Positions 29,788-38,884 of a DNA stretch of 64,000 nucleotides are shown here, in pieces. The translations under genes were made by a program, and so were the position numbers. The notes beneath the pieces are model-generated. The model was not told the origin of the DNA and searched no databases. It was given only the letters and a program-made list of their open reading frames with translations. The stretch spans positions 108,504 to 172,503 of the forward strand of contig NZ_KE384413.1 of NCBI RefSeq assembly GCF_000425625.1, given 5' to 3'. The stretch's first letter is position 1. Each line of letters starts with the position of its first letter. The stretch comes from Stutzerimonas azotifigens DSM 17556 (GTDB lineage Bacteria; Pseudomonadota; Gammaproteobacteria; Pseudomonadales; Pseudomonadaceae).

Positions 29788-30632
29788 CGCGCCCGGGCGG
29801 TGGACCCGCGGTCTTGACCCCGAAAGGGCGGTGGAGACTCGCTCACGATCAAGACTCCGCAAGAGCATCGCCCCGGGGTCGGGCCTCCCACAAAGCAGGC
29901 GGTGCTGCGCCGGACCCTGTGGGAGGCGCGCCCTCGCGGCGACGCACCCGTAGGGTGGAAAGCCGCGCAGCGTTTTTCCACGCGGACTGGGCATGCGGCG
30001 TCCCGGGCGGGCCTGACCCACCGCGTGGATGAGGCTGCGCCGTCATCCACCCTACTTCCCTGCAGAAAGCATCGCCCCGAGGTCGGGCCTCCCACAAAGC
30101 AGGCGGTGCCGCTCCGGCCCCTGTGGGAGGTGCGCCCTCGCTGCGACGCACCCGTAGGGTGGAAAGCCGCGCAGCGTTTTTCCACGCGGACTGGGGGCAT
30201 GCGGCGTCCCGGTTGGGCCTGACCCACCGCGTGGATGAGGCTGCGCCGTCATCCACCCTACTTTCCTGCAGAAAGCATCGCCCCGAGGTCGGGCCTCCCA
30301 CGAAGCAGGCGGTGCCGCGCCGGCCCCTGTGGGAGGCGCGCCCTCGCGGCGACGTCGTTGGCCGAAGCCGCGGCATGGTTCCTCGTGGGGCCTTGGCCGC
30401 GAATGGGCGGTGGAGAATCATTCGCGGTCGAGACCACAAGAGCATCGCCCCGAGGTCGGGCCTCCCACAAAGCAGGCGGTGCTGCGCCGGACCCTGTGGG
30501 AGACGCGCCCTCGCGGCGAGGTCGTTGGCCGAAGCCGCGGCATGGTTCCTCGTGGGGCCTTGGCCGCGAATGGGCGGTGGAGACTCGTTCGCGGTCGAGA
30601 CCGCTCCCACGAGGCTCGTCGCTCGCCTGGGG
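29788..30632. repeat. Tandem-repeat array of REP-like hairpins
   Basis: The motif GCATCGCCCC(G)AGGTCGGG followed by CCTCCCACAAAGCAGGCGG starts at 29865, 30069, 30275 and 30442, giving periods of 204, 206 and 167 bases. The first two units share a segment with GTAGGGTGGAAAGCCGCGC and its imperfect complement; the last two share one with GTCGTTGGCCGAAGCCGCGG. The core is the same inverted pair as in the 2.55-2.89 kb repeats. No gene is present. Confidence 0.85.
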
Positions 30633-32705
30633 CTAGGGTCGAGGCAGTCGTTTCACCTGTTCCAGCAACGGCCCGCACTGGTCCGCCTGGCCGCCGCTGG
30701 GCGCGACCAGGGCCAGCAGGCCAGCCACCGGGCCGACCGTGGCGCCCAGCAGGATCATGCCGGCGCCGCGCAGCGCCAGCGGGCCGGCGTGCACGCCCGG
30801 GCGGGGATTCTTCAGGGTGCCCTGGACATACAGCGGCGAGCGCAGCGAGATGATGCGGATGCCCTTGGAGCGCGGCACGATGTCCAGGTCCATGTTTTCG
30901 CTCTTGAAATCGACCTGGCCGGTGACGTTGATCACCGCGTTCTCGGTGTCCAGCACGAACAGCCGGGGCTCGGCCAGACCGTTCTTCATGCCCAGGTCGA
31001 CCACCGCGCAATTGATCTGCACCTCCTCGTCGCCGAACAGGCGGCCGACCAGGTAGTTGCCGACGTTGAGCCCGGCCAGCTCCATCAACCCGCGGCTCAC
31101 GGTGCCGTCGTTCATCAGCAGGCGCAGCTCGCCGTTGGCGCTGCCGAGCAAGGCGGCGACCGAGTTGCCGGTGCCCTGGATGTCCGCATCCCCGTTCAGC
31201 TCGCCCAGGCTCTTCTGCATGGTCGCGACCGTGGGGAACAGCTGCCGCAGCTTGAGCGACTGGGCCTTCAGCCGCACCCGCCCGGCCAGCGGCGTGCGCT
31301 GGCCGTCCAGGCGCACGTCGGTTTCCAGACGCCCGCCCGCCAGTCCGAAGCTCAGCGGCTGCAGGCTCAGCACGCCATCGGCGAGCACCACGTGGGCATT
31401 CAGGTTCTGGATGGGCATGGCCTCGTCATGGACGATGCGCTTGCCGACGAAACGCACGTCGGCATCCATGTCGCGCCAGCGATCGGTGCGAAACTCCTCC
31501 ACCGGCAGCGCTTTGTCCGGCGGCTGCTTGCGGGTTGCTCCGCGCGCCTGGCGGGACTTTTCCGAATCGGCACCGATCAGCGGCGCCAGGTCGGCGAAAC
31601 GCAATTGGTTGGAGGTCAGCTCGCCGCTCAGCTTGGGGCGCGGTTCGCCGGCGACATAGGCGAGGTCGCCACGAATGTCGCTGCCGCCGATGCGACCGTT
31701 GAAGCCCTCGTAGCGGAAGGAGGCGCCGTCCGGGTTCTGCAGGTCGGCGCGCAGGCGGCCGTCGCTGGAATAGGCGCCGGTGTCCGGCAGGGTCACGCCG
31801 ATCAGCGGGTAGAGGTTGCCCAGGCTGTCGCCGGACAGGCGCAGGCGCAGGTCCAGCGCGCCGAGGTTGAGCGGATCGGTCAGTGTGCCTTCAACCGCCA
31901 CCCGGGTCTTGCCGGCACGCAGGTCGACCTGCAGCGGGAACGGCAAGGCCGCGTCCTGCAGCGCCAGCAGGCCGCCCACCCGGCCTTCGCCGGACACCGG
32001 CTGGCCGCCATAGCGCCCTTCGGCCTTCCAGGCGAAGGCGTAGTCCTGGGTCGCCGCCGCCTGTGCCTGCCCCTCTTCGGCCCCCGCGCCCTGGGCCGCG
32101 CCGAGTATCTGGCTGTAGGGCACCGGCTCGCCCAGCGGCGTGACCTCGAGTTTCACCTCGGCGCGCGAGACCTTGTCGTCGAGGCTGACGTTGCCCTGGT
32201 CGAAGCCGACGGTGCCGATGTCCAGCACCCAGGCGGAGGGTTTCTTCTCTTCCGCTTCGTCGCTCGCGGCGAGTTTTTCGAAGGTCCAGTTGGCCCGGCC
32301 ATCGGCGAGCCGCTCGAGGTGCGCCGACGGCCCGCCCAGGGTGATGGCCGGGATGCTCACGCGCTTGCCCAGCAGCGCCAGCGGGCGCAGGTCCGCCGCG
32401 ACGCTGTCGAGGTGGACGAAATAGGGCGCCTGCCCCCACTCGGCATTGCCCAGGGTGATGTCCTCGGCGGTCAGGGTCGGATGCGGGAACCAGCCGCGCC
32501 AGCCGGGCGCCTCGCGGTCGCGCTGCCAGCGCAGGTCGAGGTCGCCCTGAATGGCGAACGGCCGGCCGAGGGTGTCGGACACCCGCTCGTTGAGGGTGGG
32601 CTTGAGCAGGTTCCAGTCGAAGGTGGCCAGGAACACGGCCAGCGCCACGACCAGCAGCGCCACGATGCCCAGCAACCATTTGAGTACGCCACCGATTCGG
32701 CTCAT
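30633..32705 (-). CDS. AsmA family protein
   Basis: 690 residues. One N-terminal membrane anchor (about 8-30, LLGIVALLVVALAVFLATF) is followed by FDWNLLKPTLNERVSDTLGRPFAIQGDL, the start of the AsmA domain, and long beta-rich repeats through the periplasm. The C-terminal region (LLGSANGELRLLMNDGTVSR, then VDFKSENMDLDIVPRSKGI) is the AsmA-like C-domain. Such proteins bridge inner and outer membrane and are linked to lipid transport and outer membrane biogenesis. GC-rich and core-like. Confidence 0.9.
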   Translation of the reverse strand: MSRIGGVLKWLLGIVALLVVALAVFLATFDWNLLKPTLNERVSDTLGRPFAIQGDLDLRWQRDREAPGWRGWFPHPTLTAEDITLGNAEWGQAPYFVHLDSVAADLRPLALLGKRVSIPAITLGGPSAHLERLADGRANWTFEKLAASDEAEEKKPSAWVLDIGTVGFDQGNVSLDDKVSRAEVKLEVTPLGEPVPYSQILGAAQGAGAEEGQAQAAATQDYAFAWKAEGRYGGQPVSGEGRVGGLLALQDAALPFPLQVDLRAGKTRVAVEGTLTDPLNLGALDLRLRLSGDSLGNLYPLIGVTLPDTGAYSSDGRLRADLQNPDGASFRYEGFNGRIGGSDIRGDLAYVAGEPRPKLSGELTSNQLRFADLAPLIGADSEKSRQARGATRKQPPDKALPVEEFRTDRWRDMDADVRFVGKRIVHDEAMPIQNLNAHVVLADGVLSLQPLSFGLAGGRLETDVRLDGQRTPLAGRVRLKAQSLKLRQLFPTVATMQKSLGELNGDADIQGTGNSVAALLGSANGELRLLMNDGTVSRGLMELAGLNVGNYLVGRLFGDEEVQINCAVVDLGMKNGLAEPRLFVLDTENAVINVTGQVDFKSENMDLDIVPRSKGIRIISLRSPLYVQGTLKNPRPGVHAGPLALRGAGMILLGATVGPVAGLLALVAPSGGQADQCGPLLEQVKRLPRP

Positions 32706-32824
32706 CGATCTCTCGCAGCTTGTGCAGTGTTTGTCGGCATGCTCGTTTTTTCGACTGGCCCGGGACCGGATCGACTCCCCGGCGAGGCGGGTTTTCTTCC
32801 TGGCGGCGTCGTGCGGTTGCGGCC

Positions 32825-33718
32825 TCAGCGATCCTGCCTGGAGCGAAATTCGACCCCGAGCAGCTGTTCGTACACCTTGATCATGGCGCCCTTGTCCAGG
32901 TCGCCATGGCCTTGCAGCAGCGCGGTCTGGTAGGTCGCCGTGGCGGCCGCCAGCACGGGCAGGGGGATGCCCATCTGCGCGCTCAGCTGCGCACCGTGGA
33001 CGAGATCCTTGTAGGCGTGCCTGAGCGGATAGCCGTTGCCGAATTCATTCTCCAGGATGTGCGGCAGGAAGCACTCGGACGCATGGCTGCGCCCGGTGCC
33101 GCTGTTGACCACCGCGGTGATCTTTTCCGCGTCCAGGCCGAGCTTGACGGCCATCGGCAGGATTTCCGCCAGCGCGGCGCAGTTGATGTCGAACAGCAGC
33201 TGATTGATCAGCTTGGTCAGCTGGCCGCTGCCCACCGGCCCCATATGGAGGATGTTCGAAGCCATGCTGCGCAGGTAGGGCTCGATGGCGGCGAACACCT
33301 TCTCGCTGCCCCCGCACATGGCGGTAAGGGTTCCGGCGGCGGCCCGCGAAGCCATGCCGGAAACGGGCGCGTCCATGAAACCGACCTGCCGCGCGGCGAG
33401 CCGGCGTTCGATCTCCAGGGTCTGCGAATAACCGATGGTGCTCGTATCGACCACGATGCTGCCGGGCCGCATCCATTGGGCGATGCCGTCGGCCGCGAAC
33501 AACACCACCTCGACCACCGCATCGTCGGGCAGCGACAGGAAGACGATATCGCTCGCCGCCAGCATCTGCCGGTCATCCGTCGTCACCGCACCCAGCGCGG
33601 CCAGCTCGGGGTAGGCACGGCCGCTGCTCGAACTGACCATGAGCCCCGGGTGGGCACGCAGCAGGTTGGTCGCCATTGGGCAGCCCATCTGCCCCAGCCC
33701 GATGAACGAGATTTTCAT
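32825..33718 (-). CDS. NAD(P)-dependent beta-hydroxyacid dehydrogenase family oxidoreductase
   Basis: 297 residues. The Rossmann start is KISFIGLGQMGCPMATNLL. The substrate motif MDAPVSGMASRAAAGTLTAM is near 115, and the catalytic lysine lies in GSGQLTKLINQLLF near 170. This is the 3-hydroxyisobutyrate/tartronate semialdehyde reductase superfamily. The exact substrate is unknown. The MFS gene upstream on the same strand ends 58 bases before it, so they may be cotranscribed. Confidence 0.9.
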   Translation of the reverse strand: MKISFIGLGQMGCPMATNLLRAHPGLMVSSSSGRAYPELAALGAVTTDDRQMLAASDIVFLSLPDDAVVEVVLFAADGIAQWMRPGSIVVDTSTIGYSQTLEIERRLAARQVGFMDAPVSGMASRAAAGTLTAMCGGSEKVFAAIEPYLRSMASNILHMGPVGSGQLTKLINQLLFDINCAALAEILPMAVKLGLDAEKITAVVNSGTGRSHASECFLPHILENEFGNGYPLRHAYKDLVHGAQLSAQMGIPLPVLAAATATYQTALLQGHGDLDKGAMIKVYEQLLGVEFRSRQDR

Positions 33719-33776
33719 GTCCAGCGCTCCTTGGATCTCTTTGTACGAATTGCCGATTCAAACCCGATCGCTATCC

Positions 33777-34979
33777 CTATGGCGACACCGTCCTCGGCGC
33801 CATCGGCAACAGCCAGGCGCCCAGGGCCGCGAGCAGCAGCGCCAGCCCCAGGGCCAGCAGCAGGCCGACCGGCCCGACGGCCTCCAGGAAGAACGCAGCC
33901 AGCAGCGGACCGCATGCCTGCGCGAGCAGGATGGGACGGGCCAGCAGCCCCATGCGCGCGCCATAACCCTCCACGCCGAAAAGCGCCAGGGGCAAGGTGC
34001 CCTTGGCGATGGTCTGGATCCCGTTGCCTGCGCCGTAGAGAACGATGGCGGCGAAGGCCACCCAGGGTTTGCCGGTCAGCAGGCAGAGCGTGCCGATCAG
34101 CAGGAGGGTCATGGCGATCCGGGCGGACCAGGTGGGCGCCAGGTTGCGCCCGACCGTGAACTCCAGCAGCCGCGCGCCGACCTGCGACGGTCCGATGAGC
34201 ATGCCGATCGCCAGCGCCGTGGCCGTCGCCATCCCGAGCTGCCTCAGCACCTCGAGCAGGTGCACCGACAGGCTGACCGTCACGAAGGCCTGCAGGGTGA
34301 AGATGGCCGCGACCAGCAGGAACAGGCGGTCGTTCGGCATGGCCGTTGGCGCGATATGGCCAAGCGGGGTCGCAGGCCTGTCCATCCCTCCCCTTTTCCG
34401 GGTATCGGGAACCAGCAACAGGTGGATGGGCAGGGAAACGGCCAGCTGGGTGGCCGCCAGGACGAGGCAGGCCTGCCTCCAGCCGAACCATTGCTCCAAT
34501 GCTGCGATGGCCGGCCAGGACAACGTGCTGGCCAGCCCGCCGAGCAGGGTCACCCCGGTCAGCGAGGGTTTGGCGTCCTTTCCCAGCAGCCGGCCCAGGG
34601 TGGCGAAGGCGGCGTCGTACAGCCCGCAGGCCATGCCGGCGCCCATCACCGTCCAGCCCAGGTAGTAGAGTGCCAGCCCGGGAGCCAGGCCGATCAGCGT
34701 CAGCCCCAGGGCGAGCAGGATCGAACTGGCCGCCAGCACCGACCGGCCACCGTGCCGATCGACCCGGCGCCCCATCCAGGGTGAAACCAGGCCGGCGGCC
34801 AACATGCCCCAGGAGAACCCGCCGACGATGAGCGTGGTCGTCCAGCCGGTGTCTTCGGAAATGGGCGTGGCGAGCACCGCCAGCAGGTAGTACGAGCAGC
34901 CCCAGGAGAGGATCTGGGTGATCCCCAGCGCGCCGACCAGGCGCAGGCGGGCCGCGCCCGCCGGAGGGTCGGCCGTCAT
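33777..34979 (-). CDS. MFS transporter
   Basis: 400 residues, twelve hydrophobic segments. Its LVGALGITQILSWGCSYYLL opening and WGMLAAGLVSPWMGRRVDRHG loop 2-3 motif are typical of the MFS. GGGGG lies 7 bases before the ATG at 34979; in-frame starts at 35030 and 35090 would add a polar leader. It precedes the hydroxyacid dehydrogenase gene and is the last gene before the nifB control region, transcribed away from it. Confidence 0.88.
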   Translation of the reverse strand: MTADPPAGAARLRLVGALGITQILSWGCSYYLLAVLATPISEDTGWTTTLIVGGFSWGMLAAGLVSPWMGRRVDRHGGRSVLAASSILLALGLTLIGLAPGLALYYLGWTVMGAGMACGLYDAAFATLGRLLGKDAKPSLTGVTLLGGLASTLSWPAIAALEQWFGWRQACLVLAATQLAVSLPIHLLLVPDTRKRGGMDRPATPLGHIAPTAMPNDRLFLLVAAIFTLQAFVTVSLSVHLLEVLRQLGMATATALAIGMLIGPSQVGARLLEFTVGRNLAPTWSARIAMTLLLIGTLCLLTGKPWVAFAAIVLYGAGNGIQTIAKGTLPLALFGVEGYGARMGLLARPILLAQACGPLLAAFFLEAVGPVGLLLALGLALLLAALGAWLLPMAPRTVSP

Positions 34980-35153
34980 GCGATACCCCCGGCCGGCAAC
35001 ATTCGGGTCGGCCGGCTCATCGCTCGACATCCGGCAGGCGTTGCAGCGGAGCGATCCTTCACGGTTTGCGGCCCTCTCGGCTGAGGTCACGGTGGGAGCG
35101 GCATCCTAGCAGCGTGATCCTGCCGGCGTCTGGCTATGTCGCAGCGTTTCGCT

Positions 35154-35169
35154 TGTCGCCTTTGCGACA
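35154..35169. promoter_or_regulatory. NifA upstream activator site upstream of nifB (1)
   Basis: TGTCGCCTTTGCGACA is an exact TGT-N10-ACA with an extended palindrome. It is about 111 bases upstream of the nifB -24 element. Confidence 0.8.
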
Positions 35170-35193
35170 GCCCCCTCCTCCGCCCGGCCGCTT

Positions 35194-35209
35194 TGTCCGT
35201 TGCGAAACA
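35194..35209. promoter_or_regulatory. NifA upstream activator site upstream of nifB (2)
   Basis: TGTCCGTTGCGAAACA is a second exact TGT-N10-ACA, 40 bases downstream of the first and about 71 bases upstream of the -24 element. Paired sites with nearly the same spacing occur upstream of rnf/nifL. Confidence 0.78.
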
Positions 35210-35264
35210 ACGAATCGTTCATTCCCACCTTAAAATTTCCTTCAAAAACAATGGCTTGAAAAAC

Positions 35265-35280
35265 AGGCACGCCCCTTGCT
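35265..35280 (+). promoter_or_regulatory. Sigma-54 promoter of the nifB operon
   Basis: AGGCACGCCCCTTGCT matches TGGCACG-N4-TTGCW at all but the first base, with GG and GC 10 bases apart. It lies 38 bases upstream of the nifB ATG. With two NifA sites upstream, the operon does not depend on read-through from nifA, which is 22 kb away. Confidence 0.88.
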
Positions 35281-35317
35281 CCGCTAACGCCGACAGTCCT
35301 CTATTCGGAGACCGAAC

Positions 35318-36838
35318 ATGGAACTGAACGTACTGGGCCAGGACGAGGCCGGGCATGCCGCCGGGGGCGGTTGTTCAGCGGGTTCCTGCGGCAGCTCGGA
35401 TGACCAGCTCGCGCACCTGCCCGAGCATATCCGCGAGAAAGTGCACAACCACCCCTGCTATTCCGAGGAGGCGCACCACTACTTCGCGCGCATGCACGTG
35501 GCGGTGGCGCCGGCCTGCAACATCCAGTGCCATTACTGCAACCGCAAGTACGACTGCGCCAACGAGTCTCGCCCGGGCGTGGTGTCCGAGCTGCTGGACC
35601 CCCTCCAGGCGGTGAAAAAGGTCAAGGCGGTGGCGGCGACCATCCCGCAGATGACTGTGCTCGGCATCGCCGGCCCGGGCGACCCGCTGGCCAATCCGCA
35701 GCGCACCTTCGAGACCTTCCGCATGCTGTCCGAGCAGGCGCCGGACATCAAGCTGTGCGTCTCCACCAACGGCCTGGCGCTGCCCGACTGCGTCGACGAG
35801 CTGGCCAGGCACAACATCGACCACGTGACCATCACCATCAACTGCGTGGACCCGGACATCGGCGCTGAGATCTACCCCTGGATCTACTGGAACAACAAGC
35901 GCGTCCGCGGGCGCAAGGCGGCGAAGATCCTCATCGAGCGCCAGCAGAAGGGTCTGGAGATGCTGGTCGAGCGCGGCATCCTGGTGAAGGTCAACTCGGT
36001 GCTGATCCCCGGGGTCAACGACCAGCACCTCAAGGAAGTCAGCCGCATCGTCAAGGCCAAGGGCGCCTTCCTGCACAACGTCATGCCGCTGATCGCCGAG
36101 GCCGAGCACGGCACCTTCTACGGCGTGATGGGCCAGCGCAGCCCGGAGCCGGAGGAACTGCAAGACCTGCAGGACGCCTGCGCCGGCGACATGAACATGA
36201 TGCGCCACTGCCGCCAGTGTCGCGCCGATGCGGTGGGCCTGCTCGGCGAGGACCGCGGCGACGAATTCACCCTCGACAGGATCGAGACCATGGACATCGA
36301 CTACGAGGCGGCGATGGTTAAGCGCGCCGCCATCCATGCGGCGATCAAGGAGGAACTGGACGAACGCGCGGCGAAGAAGGCGCGCCTGGCCACGCCGGCC
36401 GGGCCGCGCCTCGTCGGCGTGGCGGACAAACATCATCGCCCGGTGCTGATGGCGGTCGCCACCAGCGGCGGCGGGCTGGTCAACCAGCATTTCGGCCATG
36501 CCCGCGAGTTCCTCGTCTACGAGGCTTCGCCGGCCGGGGTGCGCTTCATCGGTCATCGCAAGGTCGAGCAGTACTGCGTCGGCAACGACAGCTGCGGCGA
36601 CAAGGAAAGCGCGCTGTCGGGCAGCATCCTCGCGCTCAGGGGCTGCGAGGCGGTGCTCTGCTCGAAGATCGGCTTCGAACCCTGGGGCGAGCTGGAGGCC
36701 GCCGGCATCCAGCCCAACGGCGAGCACGCCATGGAGCCCATCGAGGAAGCGGTGCTGGCGGTGTACCAGGAAATGATCGCCGGCGGCCGCCTCGATGCGA
36801 GTCCGGAACGGACAGCGGAGCAATGCCTGATGGCATGA
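35318..36838 (+). CDS. nifB: NifB, FeMo-cofactor biosynthesis radical SAM protein
   Basis: 506 residues. The radical SAM cluster motif CNIQCHYC (Cys67, Cys71, Cys74) is preceded by HVAVAPA; conserved RPGVVSE and NGLALPDCVDELA follow. NifB inserts carbide and fuses FeS clusters to make NifB-co, the core of all nitrogenase cofactors. The C-terminal domain (about 365-480, with GGLVNQHFGHAREFLVYE) is the NifX-like fold typical of proteobacterial NifB. The N-terminal GGGCSAGSCGSS segment is also typical. GGAG lies 8 bases before the ATG. First gene of a six-gene operon. Confidence 0.97.
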   Translation: MELNVLGQDEAGHAAGGGCSAGSCGSSDDQLAHLPEHIREKVHNHPCYSEEAHHYFARMHVAVAPACNIQCHYCNRKYDCANESRPGVVSELLDPLQAVKKVKAVAATIPQMTVLGIAGPGDPLANPQRTFETFRMLSEQAPDIKLCVSTNGLALPDCVDELARHNIDHVTITINCVDPDIGAEIYPWIYWNNKRVRGRKAAKILIERQQKGLEMLVERGILVKVNSVLIPGVNDQHLKEVSRIVKAKGAFLHNVMPLIAEAEHGTFYGVMGQRSPEPEELQDLQDACAGDMNMMRHCRQCRADAVGLLGEDRGDEFTLDRIETMDIDYEAAMVKRAAIHAAIKEELDERAAKKARLATPAGPRLVGVADKHHRPVLMAVATSGGGLVNQHFGHAREFLVYEASPAGVRFIGHRKVEQYCVGNDSCGDKESALSGSILALRGCEAVLCSKIGFEPWGELEAAGIQPNGEHAMEPIEEAVLAVYQEMIAGGRLDASPERTAEQCLMA

Positions 36839-36849
36839 GGAGGTGGAGC

Positions 36850-37128
36850 ATGGCACTGCGAATCGTCGACAGCTGCGTCAACTGCTGGGCCTGCGTGGAC
36901 GTCTGTCCCAGCGAGGCGATCAGCCCGGGCGCCACGCATTTTCGCATCAGCGCGCACAAGTGCACCGAATGCGACGGCGACTATGCCGAACAGCAGTGCG
37001 CGAGCATCTGCCCCATCGAGGGCGCGATCCTGCTGGCCGACGGCAGCCCGGCCAACCCGGCCGGATCGCTGACCGGCATTCCGCCAGAGCGGCTGGCCGA
37101 GGCCATGCGCGCCATCCAGGCCCGCTGA
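36850..37128 (+). CDS. fdxN: FdxN, nif-specific two-cluster ferredoxin
   Basis: 92 residues with two [4Fe-4S] motifs: CVNCWACVDVCP (Cys9, 12, 15, 19) and a C-x2-C-x8-C-x3-C form, CTECDGDY... to ICP, typical of NifB-associated ferredoxins. It supplies electrons to NifB in cofactor synthesis in A. vinelandii. GAGGAGG precedes the ATG at 36850, 11 bases after the nifB stop; a longer in-frame start inside nifB is rejected. Confidence 0.95.
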   Translation: MALRIVDSCVNCWACVDVCPSEAISPGATHFRISAHKCTECDGDYAEQQCASICPIEGAILLADGSPANPAGSLTGIPPERLAEAMRAIQAR

Positions 37129-37139
37129 AGGAGGCGCCC

Positions 37140-37556
37140 ATGTCCTGCATCATCTTCTACGAGAAACCCGGCTGTGCCACCAACCGCCTGCAGAAGGAGC
37201 TGCTGCGCTCGGCGGGCATCGAGCTGGAGGTGCGCAACCTGCTGCACGAAGCCTGGACGCCGGAACGCCTGCGGCCGTTCTTCGGCGCGCTGCCGGTGGC
37301 CGAATGGTTCAACCCCTCGGCGCCGGCGATCAAGTACGGCGAGCTGGACCCCGCGGGGCTCACCGCCGAGCAGGCGCTGGCGCTGATGGTCGCCCACCCG
37401 CTGCTGATCCGCCGCCCGCTGATCCGCTGCGGCATGCGCTACATGGTCGATTTCGACCTGATCGGCATCAACGCCTGGCTGCCCTGCCACGGCCGCCTGC
37501 CGGCGCTGGCGCCGGACATCAGCGGCTGCCGCCCTGCCGCGAGCGCCTCGCGATGA
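37140..37556 (+). CDS. nifO: NifO, ArsC/thioredoxin-fold nitrogenase-associated protein
   Basis: 138 residues with the ArsC/Spx-type thioredoxin fold: IIFYEKPGCATNRLQK with Cys12, then LLHEAWTPERLRPFFG, and HPLLIRRPLI, the family signature that includes the cis-proline region. NifO is linked to molybdenum use for FeMo-co in Azotobacter. GGAGG lies 7 bases upstream of the ATG. Its stop overlaps nifQ by ATGA. Confidence 0.93.
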   Translation: MSCIIFYEKPGCATNRLQKELLRSAGIELEVRNLLHEAWTPERLRPFFGALPVAEWFNPSAPAIKYGELDPAGLTAEQALALMVAHPLLIRRPLIRCGMRYMVDFDLIGINAWLPCHGRLPALAPDISGCRPAASASR

Positions 37557-38110
37557 ACGGCGTCGCGCTGCGTCTGCAGATTCGGGTCGAGAGCAATGCG
37601 GCCTGGCTGGCGCAGATCGTCCGCGCCCAGCGCGAAGGACGCAGCTGCCTGCCGGCACATCTCGGGCTCGATGCCAGGCAGTACGCGGCGCTGCTCGCGC
37701 GCCATGGCCTGCGGCCGCTCGTCCGCGGCGCCGAGGACGGCCTGCTCGGCGAGCGTGACGCCCTGCGCGAGGAGCTGCTGGCGCTGCGCCGCGAGGAATG
37801 GCAGGAATTGCGCGATCTGCTGCTGGCCGGGCAGGACGACCGCGGCGAGCCGGCGATGGCCGCCATCGTCGCCGCCGCCTGCCTCGGCGGAGAACACCTG
37901 TGGCGCGACCTGGGCCTCGATTCACGGGCGCAGCTGCATGCGCTGCTGATGCACAACTTCCCGCACCTGGCCGTGCGCAACACCCAGGACATGCGCTGGA
38001 AGAAATTCTTCTACAAACAATTGTGCGAACAGGGCGGCGGCTACGTCTGCCGTTCCCCCTCCTGCGAAACCTGCCCGACCTACCACGACTGTTTTGGAGA
38101 AGAGCGATGA
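37553..38110 (+). CDS. nifQ: NifQ, molybdenum donor for FeMo-cofactor synthesis
   Basis: 185 residues, typical length. The C-terminal motif CRSPSCETCPTYHDCF gives C-x4-C-x2-C-x5-C, the NifQ ligand set for its Mo-Fe-S cluster. KKFFYKQLCEQGG just before it is also typical. NifQ delivers Mo to NifEN/NifH. The start overlaps the nifO stop, and its own stop overlaps the rhodanese start. Confidence 0.95.
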   Translation: MNGVALRLQIRVESNAAWLAQIVRAQREGRSCLPAHLGLDARQYAALLARHGLRPLVRGAEDGLLGERDALREELLALRREEWQELRDLLLAGQDDRGEPAMAAIVAAACLGGEHLWRDLGLDSRAQLHALLMHNFPHLAVRNTQDMRWKKFFYKQLCEQGGGYVCRSPSCETCPTYHDCFGEER

Positions 38111-38466
38111 GCGATTACCAACGCATCGGTGTCGAGCAGGCCGAACGGCTGCTCGCCAGCGAGAACGCCATGCTGCTGGACATGCGCGACGCCCGCACCT
38201 ACTGCCAGGGCCATGACCCGCACGCCACCCGCCTCAGCGAGCTGAACCTGCGCACGCTGCTCAAGAGCACACCGCCCCACGTCCACCTGATCATCTGCTG
38301 CGACCGCGGGCATGCCAGCCGTGACATGGCGCAGTTGTTCAGCGACTTCGGCTTCGTCAACTGCTACAGCCTGGACGGCGGCTACGAGGCCTGGAAGGCC
38401 CGGCCGCTGTATCCACGGCAAAGCCCGAACGCGCGCAGCGCTCAGCCTGCGCTGGCGATGGAGTGA
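38107..38466 (+). CDS. Rhodanese-like protein of the nif operon
   Basis: 119 residues, single rhodanese domain. The active loop is CCDRGHASRDM with a cysteine in place for persulfide formation, and LDGGYEAWKA is the conserved C-terminal end. It corresponds to RhdN in A. vinelandii, encoded at the same place after nifQ. It overlaps nifQ by four bases and precedes the glutaredoxin by three. A role in sulfur transfer for nitrogenase FeS clusters is likely but not proven. Confidence 0.92.
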   Translation: MSDYQRIGVEQAERLLASENAMLLDMRDARTYCQGHDPHATRLSELNLRTLLKSTPPHVHLIICCDRGHASRDMAQLFSDFGFVNCYSLDGGYEAWKARPLYPRQSPNARSAQPALAME

Positions 38467-38469
38467 CCC

Positions 38470-38802
38470 ATGCAGATCCTCGATACCGAAGCCCGTATCC
38501 GCCAGCAGCTCGCCGAGCATCCGGTGCTGCTGTACATGAAGGGCACGCCGGACGCGCCGGAGTGCGGCTTCTCCCACGCCGCGGTGGCGGCGCTGAAGAA
38601 CAGCGGCCGGCCGTTCGCCACGGTCAACGTGCTGCTGGCGCCGCATATCCGCGAGAAGCTGCCGAAGATCTCGCAGTGGCCGACCTACCCGCAGCTTTTC
38701 CTGCGCGGCGAGCTGGTCGGCGGCTGCGACATCATCCTCGGCCTGGAAGCCGACGGCAGCCTGGCCGCGCAGCTCGATGCCGCCCTCGCGGCGGAAACCT
38801 AG
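38470..38802 (+). CDS. Monothiol CGFS glutaredoxin (Grx5/GrxD type) of the nif operon
   Basis: 110 residues with the CGFS active site at Cys32 (MKGTPDAPECGFS), WPTYPQLF with cis-proline, and GGCDI. CGFS glutaredoxins bind [2Fe-2S] clusters with glutathione and pass them to target proteins. This is a nif-specific copy, last in the nifB operon as in A. vinelandii (grx5Nif). No clear terminator follows; REP-like repeats do. Confidence 0.93.
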   Translation: MQILDTEARIRQQLAEHPVLLYMKGTPDAPECGFSHAAVAALKNSGRPFATVNVLLAPHIREKLPKISQWPTYPQLFLRGELVGGCDIILGLEADGSLAAQLDAALAAET

Positions 38803-38884
38803 GCAGGGGCGAGCGTAGGCTGATCGTACCGAGGCGAAGATGATCTCCGGGGCGTTGAAAGACCGATGAGATTCTGGCAGGCCT

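Noticed and set aside
29788..30632. CRISPR array, because of regularly spaced repeats
   Set aside because: The units are 167-206 bases, the repeats are long hairpins and the spacers are themselves repeated; no cas gene is present.
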